DNA from: Mycobacterium stomatepiae
GTDB taxonomy: Bacteria; Actinomycetota; Actinomycetes; Mycobacteriales; Mycobacteriaceae
Direction: 5' to 3'
NCBI RefSeq assembly: GCF_010731715.1
Contig: NZ_AP022587.1
Span: 4,774,001 to 4,838,000 of the forward strand
DNA: 64,000 nt
The number at the start of each line of letters is the position of its first letter. The first letter of the stretch is position 1. Below are positions 1 through 9,158 of this stretch, piece after piece. Below the pieces are notes generated by a model. It was not told the origin of the DNA. It did no database searches and worked only from the letters and a program-made list of their open reading frames with translations. The translations under genes and the position numbers were made by a program.

Positions 1-35
1 CGAAAGTTTGCTGTTTTCTTCCAAGGACGGCCCCC

Positions 36-57
36 TTAAATCAAGTGCTTGACTTAA
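36..57. promoter_or_regulatory. Candidate operator A1, 22-bp palindrome
   Basis: Arms TTAAATCAAG and CTTGACTTAA are separated by 2 bp and are complementary at nine of ten positions. A near copy with the same spacing lies at 922-943. The right arm contains a TTGACT -35-like hexamer, so bound protein would block the promoter of the dehydrogenase at 85. The core resembles the KstR2 motif AnCAAGnnCTTGnT as I remember it, but the arms extend further. The TetR protein encoded at 970 is the obvious candidate binder (inference). Confidence 0.7.
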
Positions 58-78
58 ACCTTCGCACGCCGATTAACT
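49..78 (+). promoter_or_regulatory. Promoter giving a probably leaderless transcript
   Basis: TTGACT at 49-54 is followed after 16-18 bp by GATTAA (71-76) or TTAACT (73-78). The expected transcription start falls at about 83-85, exactly at the GTG start codon, so the mRNA is probably leaderless, which is common in mycobacteria. The -35 lies inside palindrome A1. Confidence 0.5.
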
Positions 79-84
79 CTTCGT

Positions 85-894
85 GTGGTCAACGAATTGG
101 ATGGCAAGGTCGCCATCGTCACCGGCGGCGCGTCCGGCATCGGTCGCGGCATCGTGGAGCGCTTCGTTGCCGAGGGTGCCCGAGTCGTCATCGCCGATAT
201 CGAGGCCGACATGGGAGAACAGCTGGCCACCACGCTGGGCGCCGACGTCTTCTTCGTGCGTACGGATGTCTCCGATCCTGACCAGGTTCAGGCGCTGGTC
301 GCGACAACCGTCGAGAAATTCGGCGGCCTGCACGTCATGGTGAGCAACGCCGCGGTGTCCAGCCCGCTGCGCCGATTGCTCGACGACGACCTGGCGGACT
401 TTCACCGGATCATGGGCGTCAACGTGCTGGGCGTGATGGCCGGTACCCGAGATGCGGCCCGGCACATGGCCGAAGGCGGTGGCGGGTCGATCATCAACCT
501 CACCTCGATCGGCGGGATTCAGGCCGGCGGTGGCGTGATGATCTACCGGGCATCGAAGGCCGCGGTCATCCAGTTCACCAAGTCAGCGGCAATTGAATTG
601 GCGCGCTACGAAATTCGGGTCAACGCCATCGCACCGGGGAGCATCCCCACACCGATATTGGGCAAGTCGGCGGCCGGGATGGATCCAGACGAGCTGGCGC
701 AATTCGAGGCGCGGATTCGTCAAGGGATGCGCGACGACCGTCCGCTGAAGCGCGAGGGCACCACCGACGACGTTGCCCAGGCCGCGCTGTACTTCGCGGG
801 CGAGCGCTCCGGCTATGTCACCGGAACCGTGCTGCCGGTCGACGGCGGGACCTCGGCCGGCAAGGTCATCCCGTCCAAGAAGCGCGAGCGATGA
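85..894 (+). CDS. SDR-family dehydrogenase
   Basis: A 269-residue classical short-chain dehydrogenase/reductase, expected to be a cytosolic NAD(P)-dependent alcohol or ketone oxidoreductase. The cofactor motif TGGASGIG is at residues 13-20, NAA at 88-90, and the catalytic Ser141, Tyr154 and Lys158 (YRASK) are all present. A basic tail (SKKRER) ends the protein. GTG at 85 is chosen because the promoter places the transcript start there. It precedes a TetR gene with the same operator, so the regulator probably controls it. The substrate is unknown; with the P450 and CoA-transferase downstream, oxidation of a hydroxylated intermediate is plausible (inference). Confidence 0.85.
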   Translation: MVNELDGKVAIVTGGASGIGRGIVERFVAEGARVVIADIEADMGEQLATTLGADVFFVRTDVSDPDQVQALVATTVEKFGGLHVMVSNAAVSSPLRRLLDDDLADFHRIMGVNVLGVMAGTRDAARHMAEGGGGSIINLTSIGGIQAGGGVMIYRASKAAVIQFTKSAAIELARYEIRVNAIAPGSIPTPILGKSAAGMDPDELAQFEARIRQGMRDDRPLKREGTTDDVAQAALYFAGERSGYVTGTVLPVDGGTSAGKVIPSKKRER

Positions 895-900
895 CCGCGA

Positions 901-923
901 CGGGCAAGTGCCCGGCCTTCTTT
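901..923 (+). terminator. Probable hairpin terminator
   Basis: CGGGC (901-905) pairs with GCCCG (910-914) around an AAGT loop, followed by a pyrimidine-rich CCTTCTTT stretch. It lies 6 bp after the dehydrogenase stop and just before operator A2, so it probably separates that gene from the following TetR operon. Confidence 0.45.
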
Positions 924-943
924 AAATCAATCGCTTGACTTAA
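922..943. promoter_or_regulatory. Candidate operator A2, 22-bp palindrome
   Basis: Arms TTAAATCAAT and CTTGACTTAA flank a CG centre, the same length and spacing as A1. TTGACT at 935-940 can serve as a -35, with a weak -10-like GACTAA at 960-965 just before the ATG at 970. This fits autoregulation by the TetR gene that follows. Confidence 0.7.
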
Positions 944-969
944 ACAGCCCCACGGGGTTGACTAAGCCA

Positions 970-1635
970 ATGACCGCGGCAGGCCGGGCCGTTCGCACCG
1001 AACGAGCCACCTCCACCCAGGAAGCGATCCTGGTGGCGGCCGAGCGACTGTATGCCGAGCACGGCGTGTTCGCGGTGTCGAACAGGCAGGTCAGCGAGGC
1101 CGCGGGACAGGGCAACAACGCCGCGGTGGGCTACCACTTTGGCACCAAGGCTGACCTGGTGCGCGCTATCGAGGAGAAGCACCGCGGGCCCGTCGAGGAA
1201 CTGCGCGAGCAGATGGTCGCCGACCTGTTGGCCTCAGGCGGATCGAGCGAATTGCGGGCCTGGGTGGCCTGCCTGGTGCGCCCGCTCACCGATCACCTCG
1301 AGGACCTCGGCAACCCGACCTGGTACGCGCGTTTCGCCGCGCAGGCCATGACCGATCCGGCCTACTACAACATCATCGTCAAGGGCGCGCTGAGCTCGCC
1401 GTCACTGGTCCAGGTCGTCGACGGTGTCAACCGCTGCCTGCCCAACCTGCCGGCCGCTGTGCACTTCGAACGCAACATCATGGCCCGAAACCTCTTGATG
1501 CACACCTGCGCTGATCGCGAACGCGCGCTCGCCGCGGGCACCGCGATGGCCCAGCCCTCGTGGCGCAAAGCCGCATTCGGCCTTATCGACGCGATCGTGG
1601 GCTTGTGGCTGGCGCCGGTCACTCCGTACGAATAA
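970..1635 (+). CDS. TetR-family regulator
   Basis: A 221-residue TetR-type repressor. The N-terminal helix-turn-helix runs through roughly residues 30-60 (NRQVSEAAGQ, then GYHFGTKADLV), followed by a helical ligand-binding domain with no recognisable ligand signature. ATG at 970 is preferred over an in-frame TTG at 958 because the latter lies on the -10 region. The 22-bp palindromes at its promoter and at 36-57 suggest control of itself and of the dehydrogenase at 85. The ferredoxin-P450-amidohydrolase-M24-CoA-transferase genes follow closely on the same strand, so it probably controls that whole operon (inference). Confidence 0.85.
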   Translation: MTAAGRAVRTERATSTQEAILVAAERLYAEHGVFAVSNRQVSEAAGQGNNAAVGYHFGTKADLVRAIEEKHRGPVEELREQMVADLLASGGSSELRAWVACLVRPLTDHLEDLGNPTWYARFAAQAMTDPAYYNIIVKGALSSPSLVQVVDGVNRCLPNLPAAVHFERNIMARNLLMHTCADRERALAAGTAMAQPSWRKAAFGLIDAIVGLWLAPVTPYE

Positions 1636-1646
1636 CGAGCACCCCG

Positions 1647-1841
1647 GTGAAAGTGACTGTCGACCAAAACATTTGCGCATCCTCGGGCAACTGCGTGATG
1701 AATGCACCCGACGTGTTCGACCAGCGAGACGAGGACGGTGTCGTCGTCCTGCTCAACGAGCACCCGTCCGTCGAGCAGACCGACGGGGCCCGCCGGGCAG
1801 CCGCAGCGTGCCCAGCCCAGGCAATCAACATTGAGGAATGA
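1647..1841 (+). CDS. [3Fe-4S]-type P450 ferredoxin
   Basis: A 64-residue ferredoxin of the small actinobacterial type that delivers electrons to P450s. It has Cys10, Cys16 and Cys55 in the pattern CxxSxxC...CP, with Ser at the variable position where a fourth cysteine ligand would sit, which fits a three-iron cluster. GTG at 1647 is chosen because the conserved start KVTVDQNIC begins there. It lies 11 bp after the TetR stop and 1 bp before the P450, so it is the natural partner of that enzyme. Confidence 0.85.
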   Translation: MKVTVDQNICASSGNCVMNAPDVFDQRDEDGVVVLLNEHPSVEQTDGARRAAAACPAQAINIEE

Positions 1842-1842
1842 C

Positions 1843-3099
1843 ATGTCAGACCCGCTGACGAGCATTGCGGCCGAGACCGTTTCCGAGATTCCGGACTACC
1901 CGATGGCCCGCAACAAGGGCTGCCCGTTCGCCCCGCCACCCGACGTGATGGCCCTGGCCGAAGAGCGGCCGCTGTCGCGCGTCCGGATCTGGGATGGCAG
2001 CACTCCGTGGCTCATCACCGGTTATGAGCAAGTGCGCGAACTGTTCTCCGATTCCCGGGTCAGCGTCGACGACCGGGTGCCCGGCTTTCCGCACTGGAAT
2101 GAAGGCATGTTGTCGACCGTGCACAAGCGGCCGCGTTCGGTGTTCACCTCGGACGGCGACGCGCACACCCGCTACCGGCGGATGCTGTCCAAGCCATTCA
2201 CCTTCCGCCGCGTGGAAGGTCTGCGGCCGACTATCCAGCAGATCACCGACGACCACATCGACACAATGCTCGCCGGCCCGCAGCCCGCGGATATCGTTGC
2301 TGCCATTGCCCTTCCGGTCCCATCCCTGGTGATCAGCCAGATGCTCGGCGTGCCCTACGAGGATGCCGAGATGTTCCAGGAGCACGCCTCGATGGGACTG
2401 GCACGCTATGCCACCGGCTCCGACACCGCCAAGGGCGCGATGAGCCTGCACAAATACCTGGCCCAGCTGGTCGAAACCAAGATGGAGAACCCCGCCTCGG
2501 AAACGGCGCCCGACGCGATCTCCGATCTCGCCGAACGCGTCAAGGCCGGTGAGCTCAGCGTCAAGGAAGCCGCGCAGCTGGGCACCGGACTGCTGATCGC
2601 CGGTCACGAGACGACCGCGAACATGATCGGGCTCGGAGTGCTTGCGCTGCTTGAGAATCCCGACCAGCTTGCCGTGATCCGCGATGCCGAAGACCCAAAG
2701 ATCCTGGCCAGCGCGGTGGAGGAGCTGTTGCGCTACCTGAGCATCATCCAGAACGGCCAGCGACGCGTTGCCGTCGACGACATCCACATCGCCGGCGAGA
2801 CCATCCGCGCCGGCGAAGGCATCATCATCGACCTGGCTCCCGCGAACTGGGATTCCGACGCCTTCCCCGAACCCGACCGGCTTTACCTGCACCGCGCCGG
2901 GGCAGACCGCAACGTCGCCTTCGGCTATGGCCGCCACCAGTGCGTCGGTCAGCAACTCGCGCGGGCCGAACTGCAGATCGTGTTCCAGACGCTGTTCCGC
3001 CGTATCCCGACGATGAAACTGGCCGTGCCGTTCGACGAGATCCCGTTCAAACACGACCGGCTCGCTTACGGCGTCTACGAACTCCCCGTCACCTGGTAA
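1843..3099 (+). CDS. Cytochrome P450
   Basis: A 418-residue soluble bacterial P450 monooxygenase. The I-helix oxygen-activation motif is AGHETT, the K-helix ExxR is EELLR, and the heme loop is FGYGRHQCVGQ with axial Cys367. It follows its ferredoxin directly and is followed by an amidohydrolase with a GGAGAGG ribosome site, suggesting hydroxylation as an early step. I do not assign a CYP number; substrate unknown. Confidence 0.92.
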   Translation: MSDPLTSIAAETVSEIPDYPMARNKGCPFAPPPDVMALAEERPLSRVRIWDGSTPWLITGYEQVRELFSDSRVSVDDRVPGFPHWNEGMLSTVHKRPRSVFTSDGDAHTRYRRMLSKPFTFRRVEGLRPTIQQITDDHIDTMLAGPQPADIVAAIALPVPSLVISQMLGVPYEDAEMFQEHASMGLARYATGSDTAKGAMSLHKYLAQLVETKMENPASETAPDAISDLAERVKAGELSVKEAAQLGTGLLIAGHETTANMIGLGVLALLENPDQLAVIRDAEDPKILASAVEELLRYLSIIQNGQRRVAVDDIHIAGETIRAGEGIIIDLAPANWDSDAFPEPDRLYLHRAGADRNVAFGYGRHQCVGQQLARAELQIVFQTLFRRIPTMKLAVPFDEIPFKHDRLAYGVYELPVTW

Positions 3100-3140
3100 A
3101 CGAGCAGCAGCCCAAGGCAGATCCGAATGGAGAGGCAATA

Positions 3141-4310
3141 ATGTCAACGCCGACAACCACTTCGCTCTACCCGCCCGGAGGTTACGGGGCTCCCAAGGAT
3201 CGCCGCGGTCATGCGGAGGGCGCCGACGTGGGCCTGCCCGAAGGGACGGTGGTCTTTTCGGCCGACAACCACATCTCCCTGGCCGACGACATCTTCTACG
3301 AGCGCTTCCCGGACGACCTCAAGGACAAGGCGCCGCGGATCTGGTACGAGGACGGCGCCTACCAAGTCGGGCGCAAGGGACAGTCGTTCCTGCCGGGCGA
3401 CTTCAGCGCCGTGCTCATGCAGTACGACGACCTGCCCGGCGCTGCTAGCACCAACATCGAGGCCCGCATCCAGGAGCTGCGCGAGGACGGTGTCGAAAAG
3501 GAACTCGTCTTCCCCAATGCCCTCCTAGCGCTGTTCCACTACCCGGACAAGCAGCTCCGCGAGCGCGCCTTCCGGATCTACAACGAGTACATCGCCGATT
3601 TGCAGGAGCGTTCCAACGGACACTTCTATGGCGCGGGGCTAATCAACTGGTGGGAACCGGAAGGCGCCGAACGGACACTCGCCGAGTTGAAGTCATTGGG
3701 GCTCAAGACCTTTCTGCTACCGCTGAACCCAGGTAAGGACGACGACGGCAATATCATCGACTACGGCAGCGACAGTATGAGGCCGGTCTGGGACGAGATC
3801 GAAGCCGCCGGCCTTCCGATCAGCCACCACATCGGTGAGACCCCGCCGAAGACCCCGTGCCAGTTCAACAGCGTGGTCGTCGGCATGATGATCAACATCG
3901 ACGGATTCCGCGAGCAGTTCGCCAAGTATCTCTTCACCCGGATCCTCGACGACCACCCGAGGTTGCGGATCGGCTGGTTCGAGGGCGGAATCGCCTGGGT
4001 GCCTTGGGCTTTGCAGGATGCCGAGCATTTGATGGGGTCCTACCAGCACATGTTGAATCGGCCGCTGCAGCACGACGTGCGCTATTACTGGGACACCCAC
4101 ATGAGCGCATCGTTCATGGTCGACCCGCTGGGATTGCAGCTGATCGACCAGATCGGGATCGACAAGGTGATGTGGTCCAGCGACTACCCGCACAACGAAA
4201 GCACGTATGGCTACTCGGAAAAATCGCTGAAGGCCGTCGTGGACGCCGTCGGGCCGGCGAATGCGAAGAAGATCGTCAGCGACAACGTCACGAAGTTCTT
4301 GGGCTTGTAG
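3141..4310 (+). CDS. Amidohydrolase family 2 (PF04909) metalloenzyme
   Basis: A 389-residue TIM-barrel amidohydrolase of the group that includes ACMSD-type decarboxylases and hydrolases. Visible motifs are the N-terminal SADNH, an internal SHHIGE, and the C-terminal WSSDYPH carrying the conserved Asp. ATG at 3141 has GGAGAGG upstream. Its stop overlaps the GTG of the M24 gene by one base, so the two are translationally coupled. It probably cleaves or decarboxylates an intermediate of the pathway (family-based inference). It is one of four PF04909 proteins in this window. Confidence 0.85.
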   Translation: MSTPTTTSLYPPGGYGAPKDRRGHAEGADVGLPEGTVVFSADNHISLADDIFYERFPDDLKDKAPRIWYEDGAYQVGRKGQSFLPGDFSAVLMQYDDLPGAASTNIEARIQELREDGVEKELVFPNALLALFHYPDKQLRERAFRIYNEYIADLQERSNGHFYGAGLINWWEPEGAERTLAELKSLGLKTFLLPLNPGKDDDGNIIDYGSDSMRPVWDEIEAAGLPISHHIGETPPKTPCQFNSVVVGMMINIDGFREQFAKYLFTRILDDHPRLRIGWFEGGIAWVPWALQDAEHLMGSYQHMLNRPLQHDVRYYWDTHMSASFMVDPLGLQLIDQIGIDKVMWSSDYPHNESTYGYSEKSLKAVVDAVGPANAKKIVSDNVTKFLGL

Positions 4311-5563
4311 TGACGACGTTCGCGCAACTGGACACCAGCACCGGCAACGGACTGGCGATCCCCGAAACACCCGACTTGGGCCGGCTGCGCCGCGAGACCG
4401 GGGCCCGGCTGCGCTCGGCCATGGCCGACCGTGGCGTCGACGCGTTAATCCTGCTGGGCAACAACGCCGTCGTCTACGCGACCGGTGCCAGCTGGCCACT
4501 GGGCGACGCCGGCCTGTCCTACGTCGAGCGACCGGTGGCCGTGGTAGTCGCCGGCGACGAGTGGCCGCACCTGTTCCTGCCGTTTCGCGAGGGGGCTTCG
4601 CAGGAGTCCGACCTGCCCGCCGATCACCGGCACGGGCCCGTCTACCTCGAATTCGAAGAGGGCGTCGCCAATTTCGCGCGCGCTATCGCCGGACTGATGC
4701 CGCCCGGAGCGGTGATTGCCGTCGACGAGTGCACTGGCGCGATGTCGCGCGCCGCGAACCTGTTGTTCCCCGACGGCGCTCCAGGCGACGCGGCGGCCAT
4801 CGTCAGTGCCGCCAAGTCGGTCAAGACACCCGACGAATTGTCGTGCATACGCACCGCGATCCGGATCACCGACGAGGCCATGGTGGAAGTCCAGAAGCGG
4901 CTAGCCCCCGGAATCCGTCAGATCGATTTGTCGGCAAGCTTTTTGCGCCGTGCCTTCGAGCTGGGCGCAACCGCCAGCATGCTCGAACCGATCTGGCAGG
5001 TGATGCCGCCGAGCAAGGCCGAGGGCGTGTGGACCACGCACGGCGACCTGGCGCTGCCACTGCTGAGCACCGAGCGCGAGCTGGTCGAGGGCGACGTGCT
5101 GTGGACCGACGTCAGCATCACCTACCAGGGTTACTGCTCCGACTTCGGCCGCACCTGGCTCGTCGGACGGGACCCGTCGCCGCATCAGCAGGCGCAGTTC
5201 GACAAATGGTTTGAGATCATGAGCGCGGTGCTGGGAGTCGCCAAGGCGGGCGCCACCGCCGCGGATCTGGGGCGGGCCGCGATCAAGGCCAACGGCGGCA
5301 CCAAGCCGTGGCTGCCGCACTTCTACCTGGGCCACGGCATTGGCGTCAACGCCGCCGAAATGCCAATGATCGGAACTGATCTCGGCCAGGACTTCGATGA
5401 GAACTTCGTACTCAAAGAGGGCATGGTGCTGGTCCTGGAGCCCGTGGTGTGGGAAGACGGCACCGGCGGCTACCGCAGCGAAGAGGTGCTCGTAATCACC
5501 GAGGAAGGCTGGATTCGCTTGACCAACTACCCCTATGACCCTTATGGCTCCCATGTCAGTTGA
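4310..5563 (+). CDS. M24-family metallopeptidase-like protein
   Basis: A 417-residue creatinase/aminopeptidase-P fold protein: an N-terminal creatinase domain (about 20-165) and a C-terminal pita-bread domain. All five metal ligands are visible: Asp267 (WTDVS), Asp278 (CSDFGRT), His342 (GHGIG), Glu377 (VLEPVV) and Glu391 or Glu392 (RSEEV). It should therefore be an active dimetal hydrolase such as a Xaa-Pro peptidase or a C-N hydrolase. It starts with GTG overlapping the previous stop and overlaps the next gene. Confidence 0.85.
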   Translation: MTTFAQLDTSTGNGLAIPETPDLGRLRRETGARLRSAMADRGVDALILLGNNAVVYATGASWPLGDAGLSYVERPVAVVVAGDEWPHLFLPFREGASQESDLPADHRHGPVYLEFEEGVANFARAIAGLMPPGAVIAVDECTGAMSRAANLLFPDGAPGDAAAIVSAAKSVKTPDELSCIRTAIRITDEAMVEVQKRLAPGIRQIDLSASFLRRAFELGATASMLEPIWQVMPPSKAEGVWTTHGDLALPLLSTERELVEGDVLWTDVSITYQGYCSDFGRTWLVGRDPSPHQQAQFDKWFEIMSAVLGVAKAGATAADLGRAAIKANGGTKPWLPHFYLGHGIGVNAAEMPMIGTDLGQDFDENFVLKEGMVLVLEPVVWEDGTGGYRSEEVLVITEEGWIRLTNYPYDPYGSHVS

Positions 5564-6691
5564 AGTTCGCCCTGACGAGCGCACGCTGCGCTCGGGGCGT
5601 CGCCGGCGAGCCCTGGAGCAGATGGCGGCACACGACCTCGATGTCCTGGTGCTCGGCCGGCAAGCCAACGTCCGTTACGTGACCGGGGTGCCGCAACTGT
5701 GGGTCGCGGGCACCCGTCCGTTCGGCCCCAGCTGCGTGCTCGTTCGTGAAACCGGTGCGGTGCACCTGCTGAGCACGTGGGACGAGGGCATCCCCAACGA
5801 CATCCCGCACGAGAACCTCTATGGCATCTCGTGGAATCCGATGAACACGATGTCGGCGCTGCGGCGCATCCCGGCCGCGGCCGCCGCCCGGCGGGTCGGA
5901 ACCGATGCGCTCTCACCGGTTTTCGCCCAGCTTTTACCGACCGCGTTCCCCAACGCGCAGCTGGTCGACGGAGAGCTGGCGATGCGGGCCGCCCGCCGGA
6001 TCAAGACAGCCGCGGAGATTGCCGCGCTGCGGGAGTCCGTCGCGGTGGCCGAGTCGGCGCTGGCGGCCGCGGTCTCGGAATTGCGGCCGGGTGTCAGCGA
6101 ACAGGCGCTGGCCGGCGCGCTGTTGGAGGCCGCTGCGGCCGGCGGGGTGAGCACCCCTCGAATCAGGATGTCGCATGGGTGACGTCACGCACGCACCCGT
6201 GGCGCCGGGCCGACGGCGGTGACCGTCTCCAAGGCCGTATCCAGCACGGCGATCTGGTGGCTTTCTCCGCCGGGGTTCTGGCGGGTGGTTATGTCGGCGA
6301 GGTCGGACGGACCTGGCCCGCGGGCAACAGGCAGGGGGCTCGCGGTGTCGCACCACTCTATCGGCGCTGGGAACACCTGTGGGAGAAGCTGATCGCCAGC
6401 TGCCGGCCCGGCGCGAGAGCGAGCGAACTCCTGGTGGCCTACCAGGCCGCCGGGGAACCCGAGCCGCCGATGCCGGTAGCCCGCGGCCTCGGCATGGGGT
6501 TTGACCCGCCGGTCGTCTCCAAACACCTACCCTCGACCGCGGCCGACGAACGGTTGGAACCGGGGATGGTGCTCGCCGTGACGGGCTACGTGTGGGAAGA
6601 AGGAATCGGCGCGGTATTCGGGCGGGAGGCGGTCCTGATCACCGCCAACGGATCCGAAGTGCTTACCGCGAGCCCGTTCTGGCAGCCCTAG
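5553..6691 (+). pseudogene. M24-like protein, frameshifted and metal-site-deficient
   Basis: A second creatinase-fold gene. The first frame runs to a TGA at 6180-6182. Homology continues in the -1 frame from about 6158 to 6691 (DVAWVTSRTHPW onward), consistent with loss of one C in the run at 6154-6157. The C-terminal domain also lacks most metal ligands of its neighbour: WTDVS becomes AFSAG, CSDFGRT becomes VGEVGRT, GHGIG becomes GLGMG, and VLEPVV becomes LAVTGYV. It was therefore probably a non-catalytic partner before it was broken. ATGs at 5535, 5544 and 5553 are possible starts. Confidence 0.8.
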
Positions 6692-6695
6692 CCGA

Positions 6696-9158
6696 ATGCG
6701 CGCTCAACAAAAAGGCCGGCAAGGACGCCAAAGCGAAGCGAAGCAAATAGTGGCGCATGTCGAACCGCCGCTGACCGGTTACACGGTGATCGATCTGTCC
6801 ACCGGCATCGCGGGCGCTTACTGCACCAAACTGCTGGCCGACGGCGGTGCTCACGTCGTCAAAGTGGAAGCACCAGAAGGTGATCCGCTGCGCACATGGT
6901 CAGCTTCCGGTGCTGTCGTCGCGGCCGACGGCAACGGCGCCTTGTTCAGCTTTCTGGCCGGCGCGAAACACAGCGTGGTCGCCGACGTAGGCCAGGACGC
7001 CGAACTGGTGAACCGGCTGCTGGCATCGGCGGACGCGGTGGTCTGGTCGCGCGGTTCGAAAGTCGCCGAGCACCAGGACTTTACGGCACCTGCCATCCAC
7101 GCCCGCTACCCGCATCTCACCGTCACCGCGATCACGCCGTTCGGCCTCGAGGGCCCCTGGCGCGACCGCGCCGCGACCGAGTTCACGCTGCAGGCATGGT
7201 CGGGCGGAATCGTCGGGCTCGGGCGCGGCGAGCAGGAGCGGGCCCCCGTCTTCGTCGGCGGGCAGGTCGGTGAGTACCTGGCCGGGGTCTAGGCAAGCGT
7301 CGCCACCCTGACGTCACGATTGCGCGACGGCGGTTCAGGGGAACTGGTGGACTTGTCGATGGTGGAAACCCAGATTCTGTGCCTCACCTATTACCCGGTC
7401 ACCTACTTCGAGCTGCTGGGCCGACCGTGGCGAGACGCGCGGCGGCCCACCATTCCAGGAGTGGCTCAGGCGAAAGACGGCCTGGTGGATCTCGGATGTG
7501 GCACGGCGCAGCAGTGGTTCGACCTGTGCGCGATGGTGGGGCATCCGGAGTGGATCGACGCCGAGTCGCCGCTGTCGATCACCGAGCTGGCCAATGTGTA
7601 CGCCGACGAGATCTTTGCTTGGATGGCCGCTACGCCGGTTGACGAAATCCGGGACTTGGCAACGGCGTTCCGCATCCCCAACGCACCCGTCGCCAACGGG
7701 GCGAACGTCACCTCGTTCGACCAGTTCGCCGAGCGCGGTTCGTTCGTGCGCAATCCGCGCGACGGCTTCGAGCAACCGAGCCACCCGTATCGGATGCGCC
7801 CCGCGCAATTGCGTCAGCCGCAACCGGCGCCGTTACTGGGGGAGCACACGGAGCACTACCGCACCGCGCGGCTGTCGCCGCGGCCCGAACCTATCGGTGC
7901 GACTAAGCCAGTGCCGTTCAACGGCCTTCGGGTATTGGACATGACGACGTTCTGGGCGGGCCCCTGCGGCACCCACTACCTGGCCATGCTCGGCGCCGAG
8001 GTGCTCCACGTCGAGTCCACCCGCCGCCCGGACGGCGCTCGGCTGATCGCCGGCGTACCGGTCACCGCGGATCAGTGGTGGGAGAAGTCGCCGATCTTCG
8101 GCGCGCTGAACACCAACAAGAAGGGCCTGACGCTTGACCTACAGAGTGCACGCGGCCGGGAGTTGTTGCGTGAACTCATCGCAACGTGTGACGTGGTCGT
8201 GGAAAACTTCACACCACGGGTGCTGGACCAGATCGGCCTGGATTTCGCTGCGGTTCAATCAATTCGGCCGGACGTGGTGATGGTGCGGATGCCGGGCTTC
8301 GGCCTCGACGGGCCGTGGCGTGACAACCCGGCGTTTGCTTACGTCATCGAAGCCGCGTCGGGCGTCAGTTGGCTCACCGGCTACCCGGATCGCACGCCGT
8401 ACGATCCCTACTCGATCGGTGACCCGAACGCGGGTGTGCACGCGCTCAACGCGATACTGCTGGCGCTGGAACACCGTCGCCGCACCGGTGAGGGGATGTT
8501 CGTCGAAGCGGCGATGGTCGATGCGGCACTGAACATCTCCGCCGAGCAGATCATCGAGTACTCGGCCTACGGTGCGCTACTGGAGCGCGATGGCAACCGG
8601 GGACCGACGGCCGCGCCACAGAACCTCTACCGCAGCGCGGATCTCGACGAATTCGGTCGGCTCGACAGCTGGGTGGCCATCGCCATCGCGACCGATGAGC
8701 AGTGGGAAAAACTGTGCGAGGCGCTCGGATCGCCGTCCTGGGCAGCGGATCCCGCGCTATCGACGGCGACCGGCCGACGAGCGCACCACGATTCCATCGA
8801 CGAACACCTCGCTGCCTGGTGCGAGAACCGCAAGCGTGACGACATCGTCGCAGCCCTTTGGGACGCTGGCGTGCCGGTGGCCAAGGTGCTGCAACCACAT
8901 CGGCAGACCGAGCTGGAGCAGCTGGCGTTTCGCGGCTTCTTCGAAGAAGTCGAGCATCCGGTGAGCGGGCGGGCGCGGCTCAGCACCGTGCCGATGAGGT
9001 TCTCCGCCGGGCCAAAGCCGTTTCACGCCAAGCCTGCACCCACACTGGGACAGCACAACCATGAGTTGTTGACCGAGTTGGGGTTGACCCCCGCGGAAAT
9101 CGCGGATCTGGAAGCCAGCGGAGTCATCGGCGCCACGCCCGCGATGCGGTCGGGCTAG
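6696..9158 (+). pseudogene. Double-domain CaiB/BaiF CoA-transferase with in-frame TAG
   Basis: About 820 codons encode two fused class III CoA-transferase domains: the first begins at GYTVIDLSTGIAG, the second at about 7917 (FNGLRVLDMTTFW). The frame is unchanged throughout but is cut by TAG at 7290-7292, within the conserved segment LAGV-stop-ASVATL. The second part (7320-9158) has an intact frame but no clear start site. Start is ATG 6696 or, more likely from alignment of the first domain, GTG 6750. The family moves CoA between acids, so this would have activated a pathway acid. Its TAG stop overlaps the stop of the opposing dehydrogenase in a shared CTAG. Confidence 0.82.

Noticed and set aside
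1846..3156. Long open frame (436 codons) opposite the first P450
   Set aside because: It is the mirror of a gene with clear P450 motifs, has no ribosome site, and encodes no recognisable domain. High-GC codon use creates such frames.
6150..6182. Programmed frameshift in the M24-like gene
   Set aside because: No slippery heptamer or downstream structure is evident, only a short C run, and the protein has already lost its metal ligands. Decay or sequence error is simpler.
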